NCBI GenBank assembly: GCA_013298985.1
Contig: JAAFJS010000019.1
Span: 1-41,292 of the forward strand
Direction: 5' to 3'
From: Cytophagales bacterium
GTDB lineage: Bacteria > Bacteroidota > Bacteroidia > Cytophagales > Thermoflexibacteraceae
Length of the DNA stretch: 41,292 nucleotides
Shown one piece after another: positions 1-8,046 of this stretch (its first letter is position 1; every line of letters starts with the position of its first letter). The notes beneath the pieces are model-generated. The model did no database searches. It was not told the DNA's origin and saw only the letters and a list, made by a program, of their open reading frames with translations. A program made the translations under genes and the position numbers.

Positions 1-126
1 CAAAGTTCAAAGTTCAAAGTTCAAAGTTCAAAGTTCAAAGTTCAAAGTTCAAAGTTCAAAGTTCAAAGTTCAAAGTTCAAAGTTCAAAGTTCAAAGTTCA
101 AAGTTCAAAGTTCAAAGTTCAAAGTT
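1..126. repeat. (CAAAGTT)18 heptamer tandem array
   Basis: Eighteen perfect copies of the heptamer CAAAGTT run from the first base to 126 and may continue beyond the window edge. Seven is not a multiple of three, so all three plus frames read the same seven-residue cycle (QSSKFKV) with no stop. On the other strand a TGA appears within every three units. The array ends about 80 bases before the first gene. A perfect short tandem repeat of this size is likely to vary in copy number by slippage. I see no sign that it is translated. Confidence 0.97.
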
Positions 127-135
127 GTTAAGAAT

Positions 136-175
136 AACAATTTAACAATCTAACAATCTAACAACTTAACAATGT
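136..175. repeat. Octamer tandem repeat AACAATYT x5
   Basis: Five consecutive eight-base units (136-143, 144-151, 152-159, 160-167, 168-175) match AACAATYT with one or two changes in the first and last two units. The repeat starts ten bases after the heptamer array and lies just upstream of the DUF4097 gene, so copy-number changes here would alter the spacing of its promoter region. Confidence 0.85.
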
Positions 176-208
176 ATTTATTAATCTAATCGTCAAATTA
201 ATTTTTTT

Positions 209-1123
209 ATGAAAAAAACAATCAAAATCATCATTTTCGCAATGATGTTGCTGGAAATCTCTGCGCTTTTGTGCGCCCAAGATGATGAAAAAAACGGTGA
301 AAAAAATGATGGAAAAAAAGTTTTTGAAAACACAATTCAGAAAACCTTTACTTTCTCCAAACAAGGCAAAACCAATGTCTTAGTCATTGACAATGTGAAC
401 GGTGGCATAGAAGTCGAGGGTTACAATGGTAGCGAAATTGTCATGGAAATCACGCAAAAACTCTCCGCAAAAACGGAAGCAAGGTTAGAAAAAGCAAAGC
501 AAGAAGCACAAATCAAGTTTCAGCAAAGCGCAGACAGCATTATAGCTTACTATCCTTCGCAGCAAAAAAAGGACTGCTGCAATGAAAACGCAGGTTGGAC
601 GCAAAACCGTTGGAATTCATGGGACGAGTACGAGTATCGGTTTGAGTTTAAGGTCAAAGTGCCGCTCAATGCCAATCTTTACCTGCGTACGGTGAACAAG
701 GGCGACATCAAAGTAAGCAACATAGAGGGCGAAATAAACGTTTCTAATGTAAATGGAGGGCTGACCTTGGACAAAATTACAGGTACGACGAAGGCAAATA
801 CCATCAATGGAAAAGTAGCCGTAACCTATACATCCAACCCTCCGCAAGATTCGGAATATAAAACGCTAAATGGCACAATTACAGTCAATTACAAAGAAGA
901 TTTGTCAGCTGATTTGACTTTCAAAAGTATGCACGGAGAGTTTTTTACAGATTTCCAAGTAGCCGAATACCTAAATAGCATGGTGGAAAACAAAGAAAAA
1001 GAAAGTACCAAAGGCAAAAAATATGTCGTTTCTGCTCGCCCTGCGGTTAGGATTGGCAAAGGTGGAACAAAGCATAGCTTTGAAACGCTAAACGGAAATA
1101 TTTTTGTCAAGAAAATTAAATAA
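209..1123 (+). CDS. Secreted DUF4097-family protein (first paralogue)
   Basis: A 304-residue exported protein. Residues 1-23 form a signal peptide ending at Leu-Cys-Ala-Gln. The mature part shows the DUF4097 pattern: a short repeat with NG turns (V-N-G-G-I-E-V near residue 60, then VNKGDIKV, VEGEINV-like and NTINGKVAV segments at about 160-215), which predicts a right-handed beta-helix or stacked-strand fold. A Lys/Gln-rich stretch near residue 120 contains a Cys-Cys pair. DUF4097 proteins are common envelope proteins in Bacteroidetes; some are annotated as putative adhesins, but no activity is established. The next gene is a paralogue in the same orientation with the same core layout, 112 bases downstream. 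The ATG at 209 is chosen because the signal peptide follows directly. Function is unknown beyond export. Confidence 0.85.
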   Translation: MKKTIKIIIFAMMLLEISALLCAQDDEKNGEKNDGKKVFENTIQKTFTFSKQGKTNVLVIDNVNGGIEVEGYNGSEIVMEITQKLSAKTEARLEKAKQEAQIKFQQSADSIIAYYPSQQKKDCCNENAGWTQNRWNSWDEYEYRFEFKVKVPLNANLYLRTVNKGDIKVSNIEGEINVSNVNGGLTLDKITGTTKANTINGKVAVTYTSNPPQDSEYKTLNGTITVNYKEDLSADLTFKSMHGEFFTDFQVAEYLNSMVENKEKESTKGKKYVVSARPAVRIGKGGTKHSFETLNGNIFVKKIK

Positions 1124-1129
1124 ATACAA

Positions 1130-1209
1130 AATCTGGAATGAACAGCCTAAATCTGGAATTTGGAATGAAATACAAATTTAGAATAATTAAAAATTCCAGA
1201 TTCCAGATT
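1130..1209. repeat. Inverted decamer repeats between the DUF4097 genes
   Basis: AATCTGGAAT occurs at 1130-1139 and 1150-1159, and its exact reverse complement ATTCCAGATT at 1193-1202 and 1200-1209. The four copies can pair in several combinations across an AT-rich loop. The placement, directly after one gene and before the next, suggests an mRNA structure or a partial terminator, but there is no clean T-tract. Confidence 0.8.
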
Positions 1210-1235
1210 ATCAAATTATTAATTTATTAAAAAAC

Positions 1236-2114
1236 ATGAAAACAATAAAAAATATATTTGTCTTCTTATTGGCATCTGTGATTGCCACCGTATTTTTTGT
1301 GTTGGTATTTACCAGCAAAACCCAAGCCCAAGACTTCAAACAACGTTTGGTCGTGCCGCTAAGTAGCCCAGGCAAGGCAGGAATGCTCAAAGTAGATTTG
1401 ATTCATGGCTCTATCAGCGTTACAGGCTATGACGGCAAGGACATTATCGTGGAGGCTGCTGCCCGCCAAAAGGTGAGCAAAGACGACGCTTGCAACTGCC
1501 CTGACGACAAAAAAGATGATAAAAAAGTCGATACCAGTGGCATGATTCGTATCCCCAATGTAAGTTTGGGGCTGGAAGTTACCGAAGACGACAATATCGT
1601 TAAGGTCAATACCGAATCTTGGAAACGCGCTATCGACTTGGAAATCAAAGTTCCCTATAATTTTTCGGTAGATTTGAAAACCGTAAACAACGGGAAAATC
1701 GTGGTAACAAGCCTCAATGGGGAGATGGAAGTGAGCAACGTAAACGGAAATGTTACACTTGCAGAGGTCAGTGGCTCAGGCATTGTCAATACGGTCAATG
1801 GTAAAATCCTTGCCCATTTCAAAAAAGTAAGTGCCAATACGCCTATGTCCTTCACCAGCCTAAACGGAAGCATCGAGGTTACTTTCCCTGCGGACATCAA
1901 AGCAACCGCCAAGCTCAAATCTGACATGGGTGAGATTTATAGCGACTTCAAAATGGAGCTGGAAAGCAAGCCCGAAGTGAAGGAAAACAAAAATGGCGGT
2001 GGCGGCACTAAAATCTCAGTAGGTCAGTGGACTTACGGCAAGATAAACGGCGGCGGCGCAGAAATTACTTTTAAAAATATGCATGGCAATATTTATATCA
2101 AGAAAGGAAGTTAG
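1236..2114 (+). CDS. Secreted DUF4097-family protein (second paralogue)
   Basis: A 292-residue exported protein with a long hydrophobic signal region (residues 5-27, ending Thr-Gln-Ala-Gln). Like the preceding gene it has NG-turn strand repeats (SLNGEMEV, SNVNGNVTL, NTVNGKIL at about 155-205) and ends in an almost identical motif, H-G-N-I-Y-I-K-K against N-G-N-I-F-V-K-K. A hydrophilic insertion near residue 85-100 has a Cys-x-Cys followed by Asp/Lys runs, at the same place as the Cys-Cys insertion of the first paralogue. The pair therefore looks like a tandem duplication followed by strong divergence. A strong terminator follows at 2144-2183, so the two DUF4097 genes probably form one unit. 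Role unknown; surface or periplasmic location is inferred from the signal peptide. Confidence 0.85.
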   Translation: MKTIKNIFVFLLASVIATVFFVLVFTSKTQAQDFKQRLVVPLSSPGKAGMLKVDLIHGSISVTGYDGKDIIVEAAARQKVSKDDACNCPDDKKDDKKVDTSGMIRIPNVSLGLEVTEDDNIVKVNTESWKRAIDLEIKVPYNFSVDLKTVNNGKIVVTSLNGEMEVSNVNGNVTLAEVSGSGIVNTVNGKILAHFKKVSANTPMSFTSLNGSIEVTFPADIKATAKLKSDMGEIYSDFKMELESKPEVKENKNGGGGTKISVGQWTYGKINGGGAEITFKNMHGNIYIKKGS

Positions 2115-2143
2115 CAAAAATTATTTTTTAAGTGATTGATAAT

Positions 2144-2183
2144 AAAAAGGATAGGCGTTTTTAAAATGCTTATCCTTTTTTTT
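2144..2183 (+). terminator. Rho-independent terminator after the DUF4097 genes
   Basis: A 13-bp stem (2144-2156 with 2168-2180, one G-U pair) closes an 11-base loop. The descending arm is itself T-rich and continues into further T residues. It lies 30 bases after the stop codon at 2114. Confidence 0.85.
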
Positions 2184-2218
2184 ATACTTAATCGGAAATG
2201 TAATTTCATAAATTAATA

Positions 2219-2226
2219 TATCTTTG
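2219..2226 (+). promoter_or_regulatory. Candidate -7 box (TATCTTTG) of the glycosidase gene
   Basis: TATCTTTG matches the Bacteroidetes -7 consensus TAnnTTTG and lies 27 bases before the ATG at 2254, in a spacer bounded upstream by a terminator. No clear TTTG or TTG is visible about 20 bases further upstream, so the assignment is tentative. Confidence 0.4.
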
Positions 2227-2253
2227 TTTTAAACATAATAAAGAGAGTAATTT

Positions 2254-5202
2254 ATGAAAAAAATGAAGTTTTGGCAAGTATGGATTGCTTTGTGCGTCCT
2301 TTCGCTTGTTTTTGTAGGTTTCAACCCCGAAGCCGTAAAAGATGAAAAATGGTTTCCTTACTTTGATTTTGAGGCAGCCACTTTCCAGAAAGCACCGCGC
2401 GAGTTTGCGCCTTTTACGCGCTGGTGGCTGCCAGGCAATGATGTTACAAACGAAGAACTGAAGCGCGAAGTACAAACATTTGCCGATAATGGATTTGCGG
2501 GCGTGGAAGTCCAGCCGCTCACCATGGGGCTAAACCCAAAAGCAAGTCAAGACCAAAAAGACCGCATTTATAGCTGGGACTCACCTTCTTTTTACGAGCA
2601 TTTGGGCGCAATCATGCAGCAGGCAAAGGAATCAGGGATTACCGTAGATATGAACGGCGGAAGTGGCTGGCCGCTTGGTGGTGCATTTTTTGACCCCAAG
2701 GAGAGTATGAGAACCCTTGCCGTTTCAGATACATTGCTCCAAAGTGGGCAATCTTTTTCAGGCAAATTGCCCAAGATAAACCACAATGCCAATAAACCTA
2801 CAGGCATGATGGCAGCAAGCCAGCAAAAGCTATTCGTAGATGACGCATGGGCTACCGTCCAAAGCGTAATTGCTGCCAAAGTCGTCAAAAAAGCCGAAAA
2901 ACAAACGGTGCTTGACCCGCAATCCATTGTCAATCTGACAGATAAAGTGCAAGATGGTAGCATCACTTGGCAAGCCCCCAATGGCGGAAATGAGTGGCAA
3001 ATTGTAGTGAGTTGGTCTATTCCTTCGGGCGAAAAGCCTCACCTGATTGCCTCCGCAAAGACCAATTACGTCATAGACCACTTAGACCCTACGATAGTCA
3101 ATAAAACCTACGATTATCTCTTAGGAAGCCGTACAGGAATGCCTCAATACTACGGTAAACCTCTGAGAGCCGTTTTCAATGACAGCTATGAGTTCCTTAC
3201 CGACCGCATCACTTCGCCTGACTTTCTGGAAGTTTTCAAGAAACAAAATGGCTACGACATTGCACCTTACCTTTCCTCTATTTTCAAAAAAGGCTACAAT
3301 CACCCTGTTTATTTGGCAAATATGTATCCCAATGCCAAGCCACCTGTAGTATTTGACGAGGCGGAAAATTGGCGCATAATGTACGATTACGACCGCACTG
3401 TAAACCAAGTTTTTCAAAATAATTTTATCAAAACATCTAATAACTGGTTGCGGAAAAACGGAATGTTGCACCGCACGCAGGCGTATGGCTTCCCCATAGA
3501 CCTGATAGGCGGCGCGGGCGCGGCAGACATTCCCGAAGCAGAGCAGTTATTTGCCGAAGGGTCAGAGGGTTATATTAAATTAGTAACTTCTGGCGCGCAC
3601 CTTTACGGTCGCCCTGTCATTGCCCAAGAATCCTTCGTTTCCATTCATAGAGCAGAAATGACTACGCCTCAAAAAATAAAAATTTGGGCAGACAAATCGC
3701 TTGCTTGTGGCATCAACCAGTTTATTTATCATGGCACGCCCTACAAATACAACAATGGCGAATACGGCAAAGAAGGCTGGAATACTTGGTCGTCGCCTTA
3801 TATTCCTTTTGTGAACTTTGCCACAGGCATGAACGAGTCTGACCCTTTTTGGAAAGACATCAAAGCTGTGAATCAGTACCTTACGCGCTGCCAATATGCA
3901 ATGCGCGCGGGCAAGCCTACACACGAGGTGCTAATTTACATACCTTTTGTAGATTTTACCGAAGACCAAATTGCCAATAATCCCGAAGAAATTATGCCCA
4001 AAGGACATTTTAAAGATATAGAAGTTGATATTCAAGGCTTTGGCACGTTTGCTGCACCCAATACGCCCCTGCATCGCTGGTACAAATCCATTTGGAAAAC
4101 CATTAACGAACTGGAAAGTAAGGGGATAGGCTGGGAATTTGTGAATGATGATGCCTTACAAAAAGCAAGTGTAGAAAATGGAAAACTAACCATTTTGGGC
4201 AATCAATATCAAGCACTTCTTTTGGCAAACCTGCCTTACATCAATTTTCAAACAGCAAAGCACCTCAACACGTTGAGCAAACAAGGACTTTCGCTGTGGA
4301 ATATTGGCGAATTGCCCCCAAAGCAACCTTCTTATTTGAACTACAAAGAGAACGATTTACTTGTAAAACAATTAGTTACAGAGATAATGCAACAAAAAAA
4401 TAGCAAAACTATCAAGGCAGAAATTCCTGTAAATTCACTTGATTTGAAAGTAAAATTTGCCCAAAATGCACCTTTTTCAAGGCAAATTACTCGCCAAATG
4501 AAAGACGGCAGCCAAATTAAATTCTTTTGGAACAAGACCAATCAGTGGCAAACTTTGTCTTTGGTTTTGGATAAAAATTTCAAAAATAGCTATTTTTTAA
4601 ATCCTGAAAATGGGGCAATTTCAAAGAATAAAACTAATACAATTTCGTATCAATTACCACCTTATGGCTCTGCACTTCTTTACGCCTCTACTACTAAAGC
4701 CGTTGATAACAAGTTACTTAGCTCTCAATCTTTCTATGTATCAGAAGCAAAAGACTTGCTCAAAATAGAAAAGTGGAACATCAAAGCAGGCAGCGCAGAA
4801 GTAAAAGACAGTCCACTATTCGACTGGCGAACCCATGAAACTTTCAAGTACAAATCAGAAGATGGCAACTATACAGCTACTTTCAAATTGGACAAAATCA
4901 ATCCCAAAGCACGCTATTGGATAGATTTGGGCAAGGTTTATTACACCGCAGAGGTGCTTATCAATGGCAAAAGTGCAGGCAAACGCCTCTTTGCACCATA
5001 CCAATTAGACATCTCCAAATTAGTGCAAAATGGTGATAATCAGGTAGAAGTGCGCCTCACCACTACGCGCCTGAATAGCTTTATTGGCGAGGCAAAAAAT
5101 GGAAATCCACTTTACGGGCAGTTTAAAGGAAAAGAAAATACCATGACTCCAAGCGGATTGGTCGGCGAGGTCTCGATTAAAATAGACTTCTTGCGAAAGT
5201 AA
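2254..5202 (+). CDS. Secreted GH106-like glycoside hydrolase (putative alpha-L-rhamnosidase)
   Basis: A 982-residue exported enzyme-like protein. Residues 6-23 are a hydrophobic export signal. The N-terminal part has the family signature P-F-T-R-W-W-L-P-G followed by a helix and G-F-A-G-V-E-V-Q-P at about residues 53-88. The sequence around residue 459 (I-A-Q-E-S) offers a candidate catalytic glutamate. The C-terminal ~120 residues, with R-Y-W-I-D-L-G-K, A-E-V-L-I-N-G-K and APYQLDIS, form a galactose-binding-like jelly roll. This arrangement and length fit GH106, whose studied members are Bacteroidetes alpha-L-rhamnosidases acting on plant or pectic glycans; other specificities occur in the wider family. 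The gene stands alone: no SusC/SusD pair or other glycosidase is in the window. Confidence is good for the fold and moderate for the substrate. Confidence 0.75.
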   Translation: MKKMKFWQVWIALCVLSLVFVGFNPEAVKDEKWFPYFDFEAATFQKAPREFAPFTRWWLPGNDVTNEELKREVQTFADNGFAGVEVQPLTMGLNPKASQDQKDRIYSWDSPSFYEHLGAIMQQAKESGITVDMNGGSGWPLGGAFFDPKESMRTLAVSDTLLQSGQSFSGKLPKINHNANKPTGMMAASQQKLFVDDAWATVQSVIAAKVVKKAEKQTVLDPQSIVNLTDKVQDGSITWQAPNGGNEWQIVVSWSIPSGEKPHLIASAKTNYVIDHLDPTIVNKTYDYLLGSRTGMPQYYGKPLRAVFNDSYEFLTDRITSPDFLEVFKKQNGYDIAPYLSSIFKKGYNHPVYLANMYPNAKPPVVFDEAENWRIMYDYDRTVNQVFQNNFIKTSNNWLRKNGMLHRTQAYGFPIDLIGGAGAADIPEAEQLFAEGSEGYIKLVTSGAHLYGRPVIAQESFVSIHRAEMTTPQKIKIWADKSLACGINQFIYHGTPYKYNNGEYGKEGWNTWSSPYIPFVNFATGMNESDPFWKDIKAVNQYLTRCQYAMRAGKPTHEVLIYIPFVDFTEDQIANNPEEIMPKGHFKDIEVDIQGFGTFAAPNTPLHRWYKSIWKTINELESKGIGWEFVNDDALQKASVENGKLTILGNQYQALLLANLPYINFQTAKHLNTLSKQGLSLWNIGELPPKQPSYLNYKENDLLVKQLVTEIMQQKNSKTIKAEIPVNSLDLKVKFAQNAPFSRQITRQMKDGSQIKFFWNKTNQWQTLSLVLDKNFKNSYFLNPENGAISKNKTNTISYQLPPYGSALLYASTTKAVDNKLLSSQSFYVSEAKDLLKIEKWNIKAGSAEVKDSPLFDWRTHETFKYKSEDGNYTATFKLDKINPKARYWIDLGKVYYTAEVLINGKSAGKRLFAPYQLDISKLVQNGDNQVEVRLTTTRLNSFIGEAKNGNPLYGQFKGKENTMTPSGLVGEVSIKIDFLRK

Positions 5203-5218
5203 GCATTTGCTTTCGCAA
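5191..5218 (+). terminator. Hairpin overlapping the glycosidase stop codon
   Basis: A perfect 9-bp stem (5191-5199 with 5210-5218) encloses the TAA stop codon in its loop. It is followed by A-rich sequence rather than T, so it may protect the 3' end of the mRNA rather than terminate transcription. Confidence 0.5.
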
Positions 5219-5232
5219 AAATAAAAAATAAT

Positions 5233-5274
5233 AAAAACCATAGCTTCGTTTGGAGGTGTGGTTTTTTATTTTTT
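5233..5274 (+). terminator. Rho-independent terminator after the glycosidase gene
   Basis: A perfect 8-bp stem (5233-5240 with 5259-5266) with an 18-base loop runs straight into a T-rich tract ending near 5274. It isolates the glycosidase from the signalling cluster downstream. Confidence 0.7.
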
Positions 5275-5345
5275 CACTATTCCGTTTTTTTGATAGCACA
5301 ATTAGAAGAATTTGGGGTTTTCTAAACGAAAAAACAACATTTTTA

Positions 5346-5376
5346 TTTGAAAAGTGCTTTTGTTTTTTTTACTTTG
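5346..5376 (+). promoter_or_regulatory. Weak promoter candidate for the TPR-phosphatase gene
   Basis: TTTG at 5346-5349 is followed after 20 bases by TACTTTG (5370-5376). This is one base short of the TAnnTTTG -7 consensus but has the usual spacing. It lies 114 bases before the ATG at 5491. It does not share the conserved upstream block found before the other two phosphatase genes. Confidence 0.3.
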
Positions 5377-5490
5377 ACGACTCAAAAACTACTGCCCCTT
5401 AAAGTTCTATGAATTACCCTCGAAACTATGCTAACTAAACTGTGAGTTTTATTTATCACAAAATCAATACTCAAAAAATTTAAACTTTCT

Positions 5491-7851
5491 ATGTCAAAAA
5501 GGCTATTTATCGCGCTATTATTCTGTTTGGGAGGCTATCCACTCATTGCCCAAGACGAGCTTTCGCGCCTCATAGATAGCGTGGGGATTGCCTTGAAAAC
5601 TGCCAAAGAAGATACCAACAAAGTGATTTTGCTTTCTGAGCTTTCTTATCGCCTCCGCAACGCCAATGCAGATACAGCACTACGGCTTGCCCAGCAGGAA
5701 CTTTTACTGGCAGAAAAGCTAAATTTTAAGAAAGGAAAGGCGCAGGCTTTTCACGACTTGGCGGGCGGCTACCTCTACACCGACGAGTATCCCAAAGCCT
5801 TAGCGCAGTGCAATCTGGCATACGAACTCCTCAAAGATACCAAAAAATCAGATGAAAAAGAAGTGCTGGGCATGATTCTCAATACTTTGGGGAGAATATA
5901 TTTGAGAAATGCCAATTACCCCAAAGCCTTATCGTACCTTCTCGAAGGGCTAAAAGTAAGAGAACAAATCAATGATAAGCTGGGCATTGCCCAAAGTTAT
6001 AACTACATTGCTACCGTTTATTACAACCAAAGCAACCACGAGCAAGCACTCATTTATAATTTCAAAGCCTTAAAAAACAGAGAAGAAGCCAGTGATAAAC
6101 AGGGAATGGCGCAAAGCTACAACAATATAGGGGCAGTGTATAGGCAGTTAAAAGATTATCCGCAAGCCCTTGAATACAATTTGAAGGCACTCAAAATAGA
6201 TGAGGAACTGGGCAATCAGTACGGAGTAGCCTACGACCTGACCAATGTAGCCAATGTCTATCTCAAACAAAAAGAATTGGACAAGGCATTGGAGTTTCAC
6301 CTCAAAGCCTTGAAAATCAGGGAAAGTATCAAGGATTACCAGAGCATTGTGTATGGACTGAACCGAATTGCTCAAATTTATCAGCAACTGGATAAGACTG
6401 CACTCAGCACCCAATATGCTACTCGTGCGTACGAAATGGCAAGAAAATCCAATTTTTCGCGCGATATTCAGGACGCGTCCCTGCTCTTGGCGGCAAACTA
6501 TGACAAACAAAAGAATATTCCACAGGCGTATTATTTTCAGACCATTGCCATCAGGCTCAAAGACAGCATTTTCAATATCGAAAAGGAAAAAGCAGTAGCA
6601 AATCTCCAAGCCAATTATGACTTGGAGAAAAAGCAAGACGAAATTGATATTTTGAGTCGCGACAAAATCATTAGCGAGGAAAAATTAGAAATCAGTAAAT
6701 TGTATCGTTATTTTTATGTAGGAGGCTTACTGTTCTTGGGCTTTGTGGCATTTATGCTCATCAGGAATAATCTCAAAGGGCGCAAAATCAATAAGTTGCT
6801 AAAAACTCAAAAAAAGAAAATTGATGAAAGTAATGAGGAACTGCGCGCTACCTTGCAGCTAACAGAACTACAAAAAAGAGAAATTGACGAAAACAATGAG
6901 GAATTAAAGCAAATCAATGAGGAACTGCAAGCCACACTGGACTTGGCAGAGGATAGACAAAGGGAGATTGAGAAGAAAAATGAAGACATTACCGCCAGTA
7001 TTGTCTATGCCAAGCGAATCCAAACGGCAATGCTCCCACTCAAAGAGCTGATTAGCACAGCCTTTGGCAAAGATAATTTTTTTATACTCAATAAACCTCG
7101 CGACATTGTGAGTGGTGATTTTTATTGGTTTGCCGAAGTAGCGCAAGAAGAAAAAAGCGTAGTCGATGGCATCAGTTTAAAGAAAATGGCTACCAAAATC
7201 GTTTTTGCAGTGGTGGATTGTACGGGTCATGGCGTTCCTGGCGCATTTATGTCTATGATTGGCAACGAGTTACTCAATGAAATCATCATAGAAAAAAATA
7301 TTACCTCGCCCGACCTCATTCTCAATCAGCTACACAAGGGGATTCGCTACGCCCTCAAACAAGACCAAAACGAAAGCAAAGACGGCATGGATATTTCCAT
7401 TTGCACGATTGACAAGGCGGCGGGCATCTTGGAATATGCAGGCGCAAATAATCCGCTTTATCTGATACAAAATGGTGTTTTACAAGATGTTAAAGCAGAC
7501 AAGATGTCCATTGGTGGTGAGCATCGCGGCACAGAAGGCACAGAGCGCATCTTTACCAAGCATACTTTTCAGTTAGCAGTTACCAATGAAAAGTTATTGG
7601 TTGAGAACCTTGACTCTGGTATTGAAAATGGGCAAGGCACAACCCTCTATCTATTCACAGATGGCTTCCAAGACCAGTTTGGGGGAAAAGAAGACAAAAA
7701 GTTTATGGTCAAGCATTTCCGCAATTTACTTTTCTCCATTCACCAAAACGCCATGCCAGACCAACTGAGAGAGTTGGATAAAACCATTACGGAGTGGATT
7801 GGCAGTGGCAAACAAACGGACGACATTACAGTTGTTGGGATTAAGATGTAG
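5491..7851 (+). CDS. TPR-repeat membrane SpoIIE-type (PP2C) phosphatase
   Basis: A 786-residue receptor phosphatase. A signal peptide (1-20, ending Ile-Ala-Gln) precedes about eight tetratricopeptide repeats to residue ~350, with recurring A-Q-S-Y-N-N-I-G-A-V-Y and ALEYNLKALKI elements. A single membrane segment lies at ~403-423, then a coiled coil to ~510. The C-terminal SpoIIE domain (from ~528) keeps the metal and catalytic motifs I-V-S-G-D-F-Y-W, V-D-C-T-G-H-G-V-P-G (~574), D-G-M-D (~630), FTDGFQDQFGG (~723) and T-D-D-I-T-V-V (~776). The repeats should be periplasmic and the phosphatase cytoplasmic. Such domains dephosphorylate Ser/Thr on STAS anti-sigma antagonists in known systems; no STAS gene is present here. 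Compared with the other two phosphatases in this cluster it has two longer loops. First gene of the signalling cluster, with 195 bases before the next gene. Confidence 0.9.
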   Translation: MSKRLFIALLFCLGGYPLIAQDELSRLIDSVGIALKTAKEDTNKVILLSELSYRLRNANADTALRLAQQELLLAEKLNFKKGKAQAFHDLAGGYLYTDEYPKALAQCNLAYELLKDTKKSDEKEVLGMILNTLGRIYLRNANYPKALSYLLEGLKVREQINDKLGIAQSYNYIATVYYNQSNHEQALIYNFKALKNREEASDKQGMAQSYNNIGAVYRQLKDYPQALEYNLKALKIDEELGNQYGVAYDLTNVANVYLKQKELDKALEFHLKALKIRESIKDYQSIVYGLNRIAQIYQQLDKTALSTQYATRAYEMARKSNFSRDIQDASLLLAANYDKQKNIPQAYYFQTIAIRLKDSIFNIEKEKAVANLQANYDLEKKQDEIDILSRDKIISEEKLEISKLYRYFYVGGLLFLGFVAFMLIRNNLKGRKINKLLKTQKKKIDESNEELRATLQLTELQKREIDENNEELKQINEELQATLDLAEDRQREIEKKNEDITASIVYAKRIQTAMLPLKELISTAFGKDNFFILNKPRDIVSGDFYWFAEVAQEEKSVVDGISLKKMATKIVFAVVDCTGHGVPGAFMSMIGNELLNEIIIEKNITSPDLILNQLHKGIRYALKQDQNESKDGMDISICTIDKAAGILEYAGANNPLYLIQNGVLQDVKADKMSIGGEHRGTEGTERIFTKHTFQLAVTNEKLLVENLDSGIENGQGTTLYLFTDGFQDQFGGKEDKKFMVKHFRNLLFSIHQNAMPDQLRELDKTITEWIGSGKQTDDITVVGIKM

Positions 7852-7890
7852 TATTTTTGTACTTATTTGAAGTATCTATATAAATATTAG

Positions 7891-7940
7891 AGGAACTTTT
7901 CCTAAACTATTGGTTACTATTTATTTATTTTTTAGCTTTG
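7891..7940 (+). promoter_or_regulatory. Duplicated promoter, copy 1 (TTG-N20-TAGCTTTG)
   Basis: The -7 box TAGCTTTG (7933-7940) matches TAnnTTTG exactly, with TTG at 7910-7912 twenty bases upstream. An upstream block, 7893-7915, is identical over 23 bases to 18853-18875, and 41 of 50 positions agree between 7891-7940 and 18851-18900. Both copies precede a SpoIIE phosphatase gene. It probably drives the five-gene run 8047-18804. Confidence 0.75.
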
Positions 7941-8046
7941 TAAGACAAAAAACAGAAACAAAATAACCTTCTACCTTGTTTAAAACTTTAATTCCCCCAC
8001 CAAAAGTTTTTTTATCAAACCAATACTATCATTTTTATAAAACCTG

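Noticed and set aside
1-126. Regular repeat array as a CRISPR
   Set aside because: Units are seven bases with no spacers; it is a simple tandem repeat.
2254-5202. Polysaccharide utilisation locus around the GH106-like gene
   Set aside because: No SusC/SusD pair or second carbohydrate enzyme is in the window, and terminators bound the gene on both sides.
6148-6636. Minus-strand 162-residue open frame
   Set aside because: Antisense to the TPR repeats of gene 5491; its apparent repeats simply mirror the TPRs.
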